Source: JAJYRX01 sp041655275 (GTDB lineage Bacteria > Pseudomonadota > Gammaproteobacteria > Burkholderiales > Burkholderiaceae_B). From it: a DNA stretch of 64,000 nt. Below are positions 9,462 to 17,484 of this stretch, piece by piece. Under the pieces are notes generated by a model that worked only from the letters and a program-made list of their open reading frames with translations, searched no databases and was not told where the DNA came from. Within the stretch, counting starts at the first letter, position 1, and the number at the start of each line of letters is the position of its first letter. A program made the position numbers and the translations under genes. The stretch lies in contig JBBAFU010000001.1 in NCBI GenBank assembly GCA_041655275.1, positions 124,001 through 188,000 on the forward strand. Reading direction: 5' to 3'.

Positions 9462-10760
9462 TCAGGCGAACAGGCCGTGCAGAAACCATGCGGGCTCGTC
9501 GACCCCGCGCAAACGGTAGATCCAGTAGCAACGCCTGTGGCGATCGACGGCCATGAAGTAATCCCGTTGCTGCTGGCCCTGATCCAGCCACCAGCCGCTT
9601 TCCAGACGCTCGGGCCCCCGGATGAGCTGCAGGACATGCGTCCTGTATGCCGGCCGGTTCTGGCGGATCTCCAGCTGCAGGGGCGGATCGAGCAGCCAGA
9701 AGGGGCGCCCCTCACTTCGGACGAGCGGCGAAGGCGAGCGCCGGGTGGCACGCAGGCCTTCGTCCAGTGCCGGCACCCACTGGTTGGCCTGTTCAGGCAG
9801 ATGGCTGTCCATTACTTGCGGGCGCAGCACCTGGCCGGATCCCAGACGGGCACAGAGCTGATCGAGCAGCTGTCGCTCCTTTCGGGGAAGCTGCCCAGGA
9901 TCAGGGAAAAGGCGTCCGGAAGTGCCGTGGCGCGCCTGCCCCGAATCGCAGTACAGGCTCATGGCCACCACGGGCGCAGCCAGACGATGATGGCGCAGCT
10001 GCTCATCGAGCAGGCCCAGAAAGCGCGCGCGCTCCCACTCCGGTTCGGACAGGCGCAGGATGAGTTGCCCGGGAGCTTGCGCCCGGCGGCCTCTTTCATG
10101 GTGCAGGAAGAATTCGAGCCGGTCCGTGGCCCATTGCCTGTCCTGCAGCCAGGCGCTCAGGACATCGAGCAGCCTGCCGGCCATGGCCAGCAGGCCTTCG
10201 CGGCTGCGCACATGAAAATCGGCCTCGTGGCGGATACTGAAGACGTCCGGTGCCTGGAACCAGTCGAACATCATGGGCCGGCGTCCATAGGCGGCTTCCA
10301 GCGCTTGTCCCAGTGCCTGCGAGCTGCGCTGCATGAGACCGGCCGGCGGCAAGGCGGCAAGCTGACCCAGACTGTAGCAGCCCATGGCCTGCAGCCAGTC
10401 CAGACTGGGACCGGCGGCCTGAAGGCTGTGCACGGGCAAGGCATCCAGCAGGCGCCGCAACGAGTCAATACGCAGGACGCGCCGCGGCGCCGGCCCGCGG
10501 CGGCGCGCCAGCAGACAGGCGCCCAGGGCGGATGGTGCCATTCCAAGACATGCCGGCAGACCGATCGAGTCCAGGCTGGCACGGATATGCCTGCACAGGG
10601 CGCGCGGCCCGCCAAACAGGACGAGGCTGCCTTCAACCTCGAGCACCAGGCTGTGATCCTCCATCAGGGCCAGCCGGGGCGTGTACTGCAACAGGGCGAG
10701 CGCCGCCCTATGCCGACTGTCCTGCGTGAAGGGCAGATGAAGACTGATCCAGAGAGCCAT
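9462..10760 (-). CDS. imuB: ImuB, inactive Y-family polymerase of the SOS mutasome
   Basis: A 432-residue Y-family polymerase relative that acts as a scaffold linking ImuA, DnaE2 and the beta clamp rather than as a polymerase. The N-terminus MALWISLHLPF replaces the catalytic DxD strand of active DinB/UmuC proteins, and the second motif reads LVLEVEGSLVLFGG without the SxDE pair, so it should be catalytically dead, as known for ImuB. A little-finger-like region and a C-terminal ImuB tail (LESGWWLDQGQQQRDYFMA) follow. The start at 10760 overlaps the end of imuA by 53 bases, which implies translational coupling. Confidence 0.93.
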   Translation of the reverse strand: MALWISLHLPFTQDSRHRAALALLQYTPRLALMEDHSLVLEVEGSLVLFGGPRALCRHIRASLDSIGLPACLGMAPSALGACLLARRRGPAPRRVLRIDSLRRLLDALPVHSLQAAGPSLDWLQAMGCYSLGQLAALPPAGLMQRSSQALGQALEAAYGRRPMMFDWFQAPDVFSIRHEADFHVRSREGLLAMAGRLLDVLSAWLQDRQWATDRLEFFLHHERGRRAQAPGQLILRLSEPEWERARFLGLLDEQLRHHRLAAPVVAMSLYCDSGQARHGTSGRLFPDPGQLPRKERQLLDQLCARLGSGQVLRPQVMDSHLPEQANQWVPALDEGLRATRRSPSPLVRSEGRPFWLLDPPLQLEIRQNRPAYRTHVLQLIRGPERLESGWWLDQGQQQRDYFMAVDRHRRCYWIYRLRGVDEPAWFLHGLFA

Positions 10761-11394
10761 GATGCAGGGGCAGGGTAATGCTGTCGGGCAGGGTGGGGCC
10801 GCGACGCTTGAGGATACGCACATCCAGCCCGCGGGGATTGTGGCCAATCTGCAGGCGCAGGGGTGCAAAACTGGCCTGGAACCGGGCGGGCAGGGGACGC
10901 AAGGCAAAGAACAGCGTATCGGCCTTCTGTGCCGCCAGATGGAGGCGATGCAGGGCTACGCCATTGGCCGCGTCGAACCAGCACAGCAGACTGGCACATA
11001 CGCCATGTTCGAGAATGGTCCGGGCCGCCCACAGGGCATCGCCCGCAGTCTGCGGGCGCAGCCACAGCAGGGATCGCTGCCCGCCCAGCCAGTGATCCAG
11101 CCAGGTGGCCGAAGGCATCAGCGGAGGATTGACAAGGGCAATCAGCCGGCCAACGGAGCGGCCATGACGCAGTGCAGGGCCAAGCAGCTGGATTTCGCCG
11201 GTGCCGGCCCGGGCCGACAGCAGCTCCGTGAGCGTGCCCACGGGCCAGCCTCCGCCGGGAAGCTGGGCATCAAGCCGGGGATGGCCGGTGGAAACCGTGG
11301 CACAGACCGGTGCCGCCAGCTGCGAGGCACGCCAAAGGCGGGGGTGTATGCATTCCGGATGACGCAGGACGGAAGGGCGCAGAGGCTGGGACAT
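10708..11394 (-). CDS. imuA: ImuA, SOS mutasome RecA-like protein
   Basis: A 228-residue protein of the ImuA family, a RecA/SulA-like fold that supports ImuB and DnaE2 in translesion synthesis. The segment TGHPRLDAQLPGGGWPVGTLTELL is the typical entry to the RecA-like core; the Walker A region that follows (SARAGTGEIQLL) is degenerate, as in ImuA, so no ATPase activity is expected with confidence. The C-terminus GLDVRILKRRGP is family-like. The start at 11394 is preferred; an in-frame ATG at 11409 is possible. It is the first gene of the cassette and begins 31 bases from the LexA box. Confidence 0.9.
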   Translation of the reverse strand: MSQPLRPSVLRHPECIHPRLWRASQLAAPVCATVSTGHPRLDAQLPGGGWPVGTLTELLSARAGTGEIQLLGPALRHGRSVGRLIALVNPPLMPSATWLDHWLGGQRSLLWLRPQTAGDALWAARTILEHGVCASLLCWFDAANGVALHRLHLAAQKADTLFFALRPLPARFQASFAPLRLQIGHNPRGLDVRILKRRGPTLPDSITLPLHHGSLDQSSSALHAGQSA

Positions 11395-11425
11395 GGCAGG
11401 TGAAAACAAGAGAAAGACAGTTTAT

Positions 11426-11445
11426 TACTGTATAAATATACAGTA
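11426..11445. promoter_or_regulatory. LexA (SOS) box
   Basis: The 20-base element has the LexA form CTGT-N8-ACAG with TA flanks and an AT-only centre (ATAAATAT), and differs by one base from a perfect dyad. It lies between imuA (start 31 bases away on the minus strand) and the divergent exported-protein gene (start 62 bases away on the plus strand). It is expected to repress the mutasome until DNA damage. Confidence 0.92.
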
Positions 11446-11507
11446 TTGCTCACGAGCTTGCCAGAGCCGGATAAAATGGGATCCACCCCCGAATTGGAGG
11501 AAGCATC

Positions 11508-12023
11508 ATGCGTTTTCTGCTTCGTTCGCGGCTCGCCCTGATGGCGGCTTCGATTTCTCTGTTTCTGACCCTTCCGGCACCCGGGCGGGTCTGGGCCCGG
11601 CTTCCGCCGCTCCAGCATTATGGCTCGGTGGAATATCTGACGGGAGGCTTCGGCCTGGATGAATCCACCGCGCTGAAAGAGGTCATGGGGCAGTATCCCC
11701 TGGCATTCACTTTTGCCAGCAGTGCCGACGGACGTGCCGCCTATGTTTCCGGTGTCAGGGTAGTGGTGCGGGATCGCTATGATGCCACGGTACTCAATGT
11801 GGAATCGGAAGGGCCTTATCTGCTCGCCCGTCTGCCTGCGGGCCAGTACCAGGTCTTTGCCACCTACCGGCACAAGACCCTGTCGCGTCATATTACGCTG
11901 TCATCCAGTGGAACCACGCGCGTCGTCTTCGACTGGCCGCGTGAAGCTTCGCCACCGATCGAGCCTGCACCGGATGCCGGGGTGCGCCGTTTTGTTCCCG
12001 GCAGCATTCCGGGGCTTGACTGA
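11508..12023 (+). CDS. Exported hypothetical protein, carboxypeptidase-regulatory-like
   Basis: A 171-residue protein of unknown function. It has a signal peptide (hydrophobic LALMAASISLFLTLPAPG, likely cleavage near residue 30) and a mature domain in which GPYLLARLPAGQYQVFATYRHK resembles the beta-sandwich of carboxypeptidase-regulatory/SpaA-type repeats, with GVRVVVRDR as an earlier strand. Good Shine-Dalgarno GGAGG eight bases before ATG. It is divergent from imuA and shares the LexA box in its upstream region, so damage-regulated expression is possible but unproven. It converges with the NRDE gene. Confidence 0.75.
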   Translation: MRFLLRSRLALMAASISLFLTLPAPGRVWARLPPLQHYGSVEYLTGGFGLDESTALKEVMGQYPLAFTFASSADGRAAYVSGVRVVVRDRYDATVLNVESEGPYLLARLPAGQYQVFATYRHKTLSRHITLSSSGTTRVVFDWPREASPPIEPAPDAGVRRFVPGSIPGLD

Positions 12024-12039
12024 TCCCGGCTGAGTCTTT

Positions 12040-12819
12040 TCAGCCGGCCGTGATGGCAAAAGGCCAGTCGTGGCGCTCGGTGGCCGTACCTGTGGCATCG
12101 TAGCTGATCTCGCTCAGCCAGGCCTGACCATCGCGACGGATGGCGATCACCGTCGAGCAGCGTGTACCGTACTCCGGACTGACGATGAAGGGGCTGCTCA
12201 GCAGACGCTCCATCTGCGTTTCCAGCCCGGTCCGGGGCAATGCCGCGTCTTCGGCCTTTGTACCATCCTTCAGGATATCGAAGACTTCGTCCAGTCGTTC
12301 GGGCAGACGGTCCAGGGGAAAGGCATCCAGGGCTCGACGAAGCCGCTCGGCCTTGGGCCAGGGCGTATCCAGCAAGTGGTTGGACAGCACATGGGTTTTG
12401 CCATGCAGATGCCGGGCCCCGGGTTCCCGTGTGCGGTTGCCCAGGTACCAGGCGGATTGCAGGTCTCCCACAATCAGATTGAAGCCGTTCCAGGATTGCG
12501 CCTGCGCATGCAGGGCATCCACATACGCCCGGGCCGGCTGGTCCGACAGCAGATAGTTGCTCACCAGGGCACCCCTTGAGGGCGCATCGCTGCGCTGTGC
12601 GCCGGGTTCGCGATAATTCGTCAGCAGACCGAAGCGGCCTTGCAGGCTCACGCCCAGCCAGGTGCCGCCGGCCTGCAGATCCAGGCCGGCAATGACTTCG
12701 GGTGCCTGCTCCCAGGGGGCTGCGAACCGGCTGGGGCGGGCGTGAAACTCATCACGATTGGCGGCAATGAATACCGGCCACTGTGGGTCTACGCCCAGGG
12801 AAAGATAGGCAATGCACAT
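12040..12819 (-). CDS. NRDE (TANGO2) family protein
   Basis: A 259-residue cytoplasmic protein with the family signature at its N-terminus: MCIAYLS, then FIAANRDEFHARPS with the NRDE motif at about residues 21-24, and GGTWLGVSLQGRFGLLTNYRE. Family members belong to the Ntn-hydrolase-like fold with an N-terminal Cys; Cys2 here fits that. The biochemical role in bacteria is not settled; eukaryotic TANGO2 is linked to haem or lipid metabolism. The start is nine bases downstream of the pbpG stop on the same strand, so the two probably form an operon. Confidence 0.85.
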   Translation of the reverse strand: MCIAYLSLGVDPQWPVFIAANRDEFHARPSRFAAPWEQAPEVIAGLDLQAGGTWLGVSLQGRFGLLTNYREPGAQRSDAPSRGALVSNYLLSDQPARAYVDALHAQAQSWNGFNLIVGDLQSAWYLGNRTREPGARHLHGKTHVLSNHLLDTPWPKAERLRRALDAFPLDRLPERLDEVFDILKDGTKAEDAALPRTGLETQMERLLSSPFIVSPEYGTRCSTVIAIRRDGQAWLSEISYDATGTATERHDWPFAITAG

Positions 12820-12828
12820 GATATAAGC

Positions 12829-13734
12829 CTATCCCAGATCGCCCTGGTGCGTGCGCGCCTCCATGCTGGTCAGGCGGCCTACCAGCGTTCGCAGGCGCAG
12901 GGCGTCGGCTGTACGGGTGCGCCGCCCCGCATTGAGCAGCACAATGGCCAGATCCCTGTCTTCGATGCGAGCAAGCATGACCAGACACTCACCGGCCTCA
13001 TTGATGAAACCGGTCTTGGACAGCTGGATATCCCAGTCCTGATTGTCTACCAGGCGGTTGGTGTTCCGGTATGCCAGCCGGCGGCCCGATGCCAGCGTGA
13101 CCTGGTGCTGCCCGTTGGTGCTGTAATGCCGGATCAGGGGATAGGTGGAGGCCGCCTGCATGAGGCGGGCGAGATCCCGCGCCGAGGATACGTTGTCGCT
13201 TGACAGGCCGGTCGGCTCCACAAAGCGTGTATGGTACATGCCCAGGGCTCTGGCCTTGTCATTCATGGCGCGCACAAAAGCCGGCATGCCGCCGGGGTGG
13301 TGACGGCCAAGCGCGTGGGCAGCGCGATTTTCGGATGACATCAGGGCCAGATGCAGCAGATCGCTGCGCGACAGGCGGCTGCCCACGGGCAGGCGCGAGC
13401 GCGAATGCTTGAGCCGGTCCACATCGGCATCGGAAATTTCCAGGATGGCGTCCATGGGCAGGCCGGAATCCATGACCACCAGCGCCATCATCAGCTTGGA
13501 CAGAGAAGCTATGGGACGGATGTCGGCACTGGCCTTCTCGACCATAACCTCGCCCGTATCCAGATCAAGCATGTAAACTGCCTGCGCATGCAGGGCAATG
13601 CCGATATCGCCGGGGGTGATCCGGGCCGTCTGTGACCAGGCCGCATGGCTTGTACATAAAGCTGCTGCCAGAAGCAGGCGTGGAAGAGCGGTACGCAGCT
13701 TCGATACGAGAACCCGGATAGATGAGAAAGCCAT
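12829..13734 (-). CDS. pbpG: D-alanyl-D-alanine endopeptidase (PBP7 type)
   Basis: A 301-residue periplasmic S11-family serine peptidase that cleaves D-Ala-mDAP cross-bridges in peptidoglycan. A signal peptide ends near AAWSQ (residue 35). All three active-site motifs are present: SLSK (Ser77, Lys80), SEN in MSSENRA, and KTG in LSKTGF. There is no long C-terminal amphipathic anchor, which fits PbpG more than DacA/DacC. The ATG at 13734 is preferred over a TTG one codon earlier. Probably cotranscribed with the NRDE gene downstream. Confidence 0.92.
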   Translation of the reverse strand: MAFSSIRVLVSKLRTALPRLLLAAALCTSHAAWSQTARITPGDIGIALHAQAVYMLDLDTGEVMVEKASADIRPIASLSKLMMALVVMDSGLPMDAILEISDADVDRLKHSRSRLPVGSRLSRSDLLHLALMSSENRAAHALGRHHPGGMPAFVRAMNDKARALGMYHTRFVEPTGLSSDNVSSARDLARLMQAASTYPLIRHYSTNGQHQVTLASGRRLAYRNTNRLVDNQDWDIQLSKTGFINEAGECLVMLARIEDRDLAIVLLNAGRRTRTADALRLRTLVGRLTSMEARTHQGDLG

Positions 13735-13750
13735 CAATGGACGCCATAGA

Positions 13751-13783
13751 AGGTTTATCTTCAGAATCTTAGCAGATAAACCT
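13751..13783. repeat. Inverted repeat between yeeE-type gene and pbpG
   Basis: A perfect 10-base dyad (AGGTTTATCT, 13751-13760, with 13774-13783) with a 13-base centre. There is no T-run on either strand, so it is not a simple terminator. It sits just upstream of pbpG on the minus strand and could be an operator or an mRNA stem-loop. Confidence 0.55.
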
Positions 13784-13820
13784 CATCCAATTTCGATGTC
13801 ATGTGACATTATGGCGATCC

Positions 13821-15032
13821 CTATCCGCGTTGCAGCCCGAACCAGGGTCGCAGGGCGGTGCCCAGAAGGCTGCCGGCAAAGGCCGATGGCAGCCAGAACC
13901 AGGCATGCAGACTGCCCGAAAGCATGCCACTGAAATAGGCGCCGATATTGCAGCCAAAAGCCAGGCTGGCGCCATAGCCCAGCATCAGTCCGCCCACCAC
14001 CGATGCCAGTGCCGCGCGCGGCGTGGTCTTCCAGTCATTGGCGAAACGGCCGGCCAGGGCGGCGGCGGTCATGGCACCCAGGACGAGACCGATGTTCATT
14101 ACCGAGGTGATATCTTCCTGCAATGGAGAAATCAATGGCGTGAGATTTTTCATCCAGTACGGCCATTCCGTGGGATCATAGGCATCGGAAAGCATGATGA
14201 GCCTGGAGCCCCAGGCGGGAAATGCGCTGACGATGCCCCAGGGACGCCCGGCCAGCAGCAGGGTGGCAAAGTTGAGCACGGCAAGTGCCAGGGCACCCCA
14301 TGCCAGTGGCCAGGATCCGCGCCACAGCGTGCTGCGCCCGGCCGGCCAGGGCGCAATGCGGACCGCATCGCCATGGCGCCGGCGTTCCCGGATCAGGCTG
14401 AACAGGGCCACCAGACCGAAGAATGCAAGGTGAGCCAGAAGCGCCGGCCACAGGCCCCAGGACTGGATCAGCGAGACGGGCTCCAGGGCCGGCAAGGCGC
14501 TCCACCATGAATATTGCAAGGCGGCCAGCACAGTGCCCGCAATAAAAAATATCAGGGTAATCAGCAAGCGCAGATTTCCTGCACCGGCGTTGAACAGCGT
14601 GCCCGAGGCGCAACCACCCCCCAGCTGCATGCCCGCACCGAAGATGAAGGCCCCGAGCACGACGGCGCTGCCCGCGGGAAACACCAGACCGCGCACCGGC
14701 TGATCAAGAACGCTGCCTAGATGCAGTGCGGGAAAGAAGAGCAATACGCCCAGCGCAAGCATGAGCATCTGGGCCCGGAGTCCGGCGCCGCGACCCTGGG
14801 TGATGAAGGCACGCCAGGCGTGGGTGAAACCGAACAGAGAGTGGTAGAGACTCAGGCCGAGCATGGCGCCGACGAGCCACAGCGCGGCCTGCCGCGGGCT
14901 CACAGCGGTCCAGAGATGGGCGCCGCCAAGCAGCAGAAGGCCAAGGGCTACGCCCAGGGCAAGGCGGTTGATGCCGGCAACCGGCTGCGCATGCGAGTGG
15001 GAGGGAATGAGTGGGGAAGCGAGGGTGGTCAT
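13821..15032 (-). CDS. YeeE/YedE (TsuA-like) sulfur-compound permease
   Basis: A 403-residue inner-membrane protein of the YeeE/YedE family (DUF395), whose characterised member TsuA imports thiosulfate using conserved cysteines. Hallmark motifs are visible: GGGCASGTLFNAG at about residue 139, the RPWGIVSAFPAWG segment, and AFGCNIGAYFSG near the C-terminus. The hydrophobic profile suggests about nine membrane spans. No TusA/YeeD sulfur-carrier gene is adjacent. The ATG at 15032 has AGGACA upstream. The AT-rich promoter region it shares with the divergent nuclease gene contains a small dyad (15105-15123). Substrate is inferred from the family. Confidence 0.85.
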   Translation of the reverse strand: MTTLASPLIPSHSHAQPVAGINRLALGVALGLLLLGGAHLWTAVSPRQAALWLVGAMLGLSLYHSLFGFTHAWRAFITQGRGAGLRAQMLMLALGVLLFFPALHLGSVLDQPVRGLVFPAGSAVVLGAFIFGAGMQLGGGCASGTLFNAGAGNLRLLITLIFFIAGTVLAALQYSWWSALPALEPVSLIQSWGLWPALLAHLAFFGLVALFSLIRERRRHGDAVRIAPWPAGRSTLWRGSWPLAWGALALAVLNFATLLLAGRPWGIVSAFPAWGSRLIMLSDAYDPTEWPYWMKNLTPLISPLQEDITSVMNIGLVLGAMTAAALAGRFANDWKTTPRAALASVVGGLMLGYGASLAFGCNIGAYFSGMLSGSLHAWFWLPSAFAGSLLGTALRPWFGLQRG

Positions 15033-15104
15033 GACGTGTCCTGTGATTTGGGCATCAGTCTACGCAAGCACTTTCATAACTCAAACAACTGTTTAATAAT
15101 GTTC

Positions 15105-15123
15105 TTATTCTTATAAGGAATAA
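15105..15123. promoter_or_regulatory. AT-rich dyad in the divergent promoter region
   Basis: TTATTC (15105-15110), a 7-base centre and GAATAA (15118-15123) form an inverted repeat in the AT-rich 140-base region between the YeeE-type permease and the secreted nuclease. It could be a repressor site for the permease. No protein assignment can be made from sequence alone. Confidence 0.35.
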
Positions 15124-15172
15124 TGAAGCTGGGTAATCGCTGGGTACAATGCGGTGAAAGGAGGACGCCCGT

Positions 15173-15724
15173 TTGAGCAAATCGTCCCGTCGCCGGTCGC
15201 GGCCTGTGCTTCCCATCGCGCTTGTGCTTGTTGCGTCCCTGGCGGCTGCGGCACTGCAGTGGGGGCCATACTCCAATGCCGGCAGCGCGTCCGCCGGCAA
15301 GCCGGTTACCGTGCGCCAGTGCACCGTACATTCCGTTCATGATGGGGACAGCATGCGGGCGCACTGCCCCGGATTTCGCAAGACGCTGCGCATCCGTCTC
15401 GATCAGATCGATGCCCCGGAAATCAACCAGGCCTGGGGTACGCGCTCGCGCGATTATCTGCGTTCCCTGTGCCCCTTGCGCTCGCCGGTGAAGATCCATG
15501 ACCTGGGGCCGGATCGCTATGGTCGCACCCTGGCGCGAGTCTTCTGTCAGGGCAAGGATGTGAATGCAGCCATGGTCGCCGCCGGAGCAGCCTGGGTCTA
15601 CGATCACTACGCCGATGACGAAGCCCTGTACCGTTTGCAGGCCGATGCACGCAAGGCGCGACGCGGGCTATGGGCGGCATCCAAGGTGGTGCGACCCTGG
15701 GAGTTCAGGCGCAACAATCGATAA
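15173..15724 (+). CDS. Exported thermonuclease-family (SNase) protein
   Basis: A 183-residue nuclease of the staphylococcal nuclease fold. After an N-terminal hydrophobic signal or anchor (PIALVLVASLAAAAL, residues 13-27) come the catalytic elements: the Arg and Glu of IRLDQIDAPEINQ and the second Arg in DRYGRTLARVFC. VNAAMVAAGAAWVY and the C-terminal RRGLWA are also typical. The start is a TTG at 15173 with AAAGGAGG eight bases upstream; no ATG gives a comparable reading. It probably degrades extracellular or periplasmic nucleic acid. It converges with yicC. Confidence 0.85.
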   Translation: MSKSSRRRSRPVLPIALVLVASLAAAALQWGPYSNAGSASAGKPVTVRQCTVHSVHDGDSMRAHCPGFRKTLRIRLDQIDAPEINQAWGTRSRDYLRSLCPLRSPVKIHDLGPDRYGRTLARVFCQGKDVNAAMVAAGAAWVYDHYADDEALYRLQADARKARRGLWAASKVVRPWEFRRNNR

Positions 15725-15735
15725 GATACGGGGTA

Positions 15736-16668
15736 TCACTCGATATTCTGCACCTGCTCGCGCAACTGCTCTATGAGCAGTTTCAAATCAATGGCGATGC
15801 GGGTGATGTCCATGCCTGCTGCTTTCGATCCCAGGGTATTGGCTTCCCGATTGAGCTCCTGACACAGGAAGTCCAGCCGCTTGCCGATACTGCCCCTGGC
15901 CCTTGCCGGTGGCGTCGTGCCATCCGTCGTGCCACTCAACAAGTGGCGCAGCTCGACAAAATGCGATTGCAGGCGCGCAAGCTCTTCTGCGACATCATTG
16001 CGCAGGGAGAACAGGGCGGCTTCCTGCGCAATGCGGGCAGACAGTTCGGCACCGTCGATACGGGCAAACCCCTGGGGGCTGGCGGCCAGCAGCGCCTCGC
16101 GCAGGCGCCGGCCGATTCGTTCCTGTTGCTCTGCCTCCAGACGCGGCATCTGCGTTTCGACCTGGAGCGCAAGCGCCTGCATGTCGTCAACCATTGCGAG
16201 CATGGCTGTGGCCAGACGCCCGCCCTCACGCTGCTGCCCGGCACGCAACTGGGCCATGGCCTTGTGTGCCGCCTGCAGGCAGGGCTGCGTCCACGCGGCG
16301 GCGCCATCCTCCTCATCGTCTTCTTCGCTATGAGACTGGAGCAGTTCGAGCAATCCCGGCGCCGCCACGTCGGGAATGCTGCGGCGCGCCGCTTGCAGCT
16401 GCCCGGCAAGGTGCGCCAGCAGACTGGTGTCAATGCTGCCCGGACCGCGGCGGGACGGCGTCTGCAGGCTGATACGAAGCTCGAGCTTGCCCCGGGACAC
16501 GTATTCGCTCACCAGCTGACGCAAGGGGCCCTCCAGCATGCGCAAGGCATCGGGCATGCGCAGGTGCACATCGAGAAAACGGCCATTGACCGAGCGGCAT
16601 TCCACGCTCAGTGAACCGGGATCGGCGTCTACGCGGGCGCTGCCGTAGGCGGTCATGCTGTGAATCAT
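15736..16668 (-). CDS. yicC: YicC/YloC family endoribonuclease
   Basis: A 310-residue cytoplasmic protein of the YicC family, members of which have metal-dependent endoribonuclease activity and influence small-RNA turnover. The N-terminus MIHSMTAYGSA and VECRSVNGRFLDV, and the C-terminal GKRLDFLCQELNREANTLGSK region are diagnostic, and the protein is full length. An acidic insert (SEEDDEEDG, about residue 113) lies in the middle. It is divergent from rph across an 81-base gap, the usual arrangement in betaproteobacteria. Confidence 0.93.
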   Translation of the reverse strand: MIHSMTAYGSARVDADPGSLSVECRSVNGRFLDVHLRMPDALRMLEGPLRQLVSEYVSRGKLELRISLQTPSRRGPGSIDTSLLAHLAGQLQAARRSIPDVAAPGLLELLQSHSEEDDEEDGAAAWTQPCLQAAHKAMAQLRAGQQREGGRLATAMLAMVDDMQALALQVETQMPRLEAEQQERIGRRLREALLAASPQGFARIDGAELSARIAQEAALFSLRNDVAEELARLQSHFVELRHLLSGTTDGTTPPARARGSIGKRLDFLCQELNREANTLGSKAAGMDITRIAIDLKLLIEQLREQVQNIE

Positions 16669-16693
16669 GTCGGGGTTCCGAAGGAGGCAGGAT

Positions 16694-16713
16694 GCACGCC
16701 GGCAGGGGCGTGC
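16694..16713. repeat. Short GC-rich inverted repeat in the yicC-rph gap
   Basis: GCACGCC (16694-16700) and GGCGTGC (16707-16713) form a 7-base dyad with a 6-base loop between the two divergent starts. It may be a hairpin or operator; no function is assigned. Confidence 0.3.
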
Positions 16714-16749
16714 GACAATGACTCATTTTAACCGGATGGAGTCCTGATC

Positions 16750-17484
16750 TTGTCTTTATCAACAGGGAGTCGGCCCTCGGGGCGTGCGAATGATGAATTG
16801 CGAACGGTGGAACTGATCACCGGCTTTACCCGGCACGCCGAGGGTTCCGTGCTTGTGCGCATGGGTGAAACGCATGTGCTGTGCAATGCGAGCGTGCTCG
16901 AGCGCGTGCCCCCCTTCCTGCAGGGCCGGGGCAAGGGATGGATCACGGCAGAGTACGGCATGCTGCCCAGAGCCACGCATACACGCTCCGATCGCGAGGC
17001 GGCGCGGGGGCGCCAGGGCGGGCGCACCCTGGAAATCCAGCGTCTCATCGGTCGCAGCCTGCGCGCCGGTTTTCGTCTGGCGGCCCTGGGCGAGCGCACC
17101 ATACAGCTGGATTGCGATGTCCTGCAGGCCGACGGCGGCACGCGCTGCGCCGCCATTACCGGCGCCTGGCTGGCCACCGCCCTGGCTGTACGCGATCTGC
17201 AGGAACGCGGTCTGGCCGGCACGGATGCGATGATCACGCCGCTGGCCGCCGTTTCGGTCGGCCTGATGAATGACACGCTGCTGCTCGATCTGGACTACGC
17301 GGAGGACGCCGCCTGCGGTGCCGACATGAACTGGGTCATGACACCGGGCGGCGCACTCATAGAAGTGCAGGCCACTGCCGAAGGCGCGGCCTTTGCGCCG
17401 GAGCGCCTGGACGAGGCACGCCGGCTTGCCGCGCAGGGTGTGGCCGCGCTTGTGCTCAGGCAGCAGCAGGCGCTGGCAGGATGA
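16750..17484 (+). CDS. rph: Ribonuclease PH
   Basis: A 244-residue phosphorolytic 3'-5' exoribonuclease that trims tRNA 3' ends and forms a hexamer. Seen: RPSGRANDELRTVELITGFTRHAEGSVLV at the N-terminus, GWITAEYGMLPRATHTR (active-site region) and QLDCDVLQADGGTRCAAITGA, all standard for RNase PH. The start is a TTG at 16750 with GGAG upstream; it precedes the conserved RPSGRA by seven residues and no ATG fits better. Its 3' end overlaps the convergent MmgE/PrpD gene by 29 bases. In relatives it is followed by rdgB, which here is displaced about 2.6 kb. Confidence 0.95.
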   Translation: MSLSTGSRPSGRANDELRTVELITGFTRHAEGSVLVRMGETHVLCNASVLERVPPFLQGRGKGWITAEYGMLPRATHTRSDREAARGRQGGRTLEIQRLIGRSLRAGFRLAALGERTIQLDCDVLQADGGTRCAAITGAWLATALAVRDLQERGLAGTDAMITPLAAVSVGLMNDTLLLDLDYAEDAACGADMNWVMTPGGALIEVQATAEGAAFAPERLDEARRLAAQGVAALVLRQQQALAG

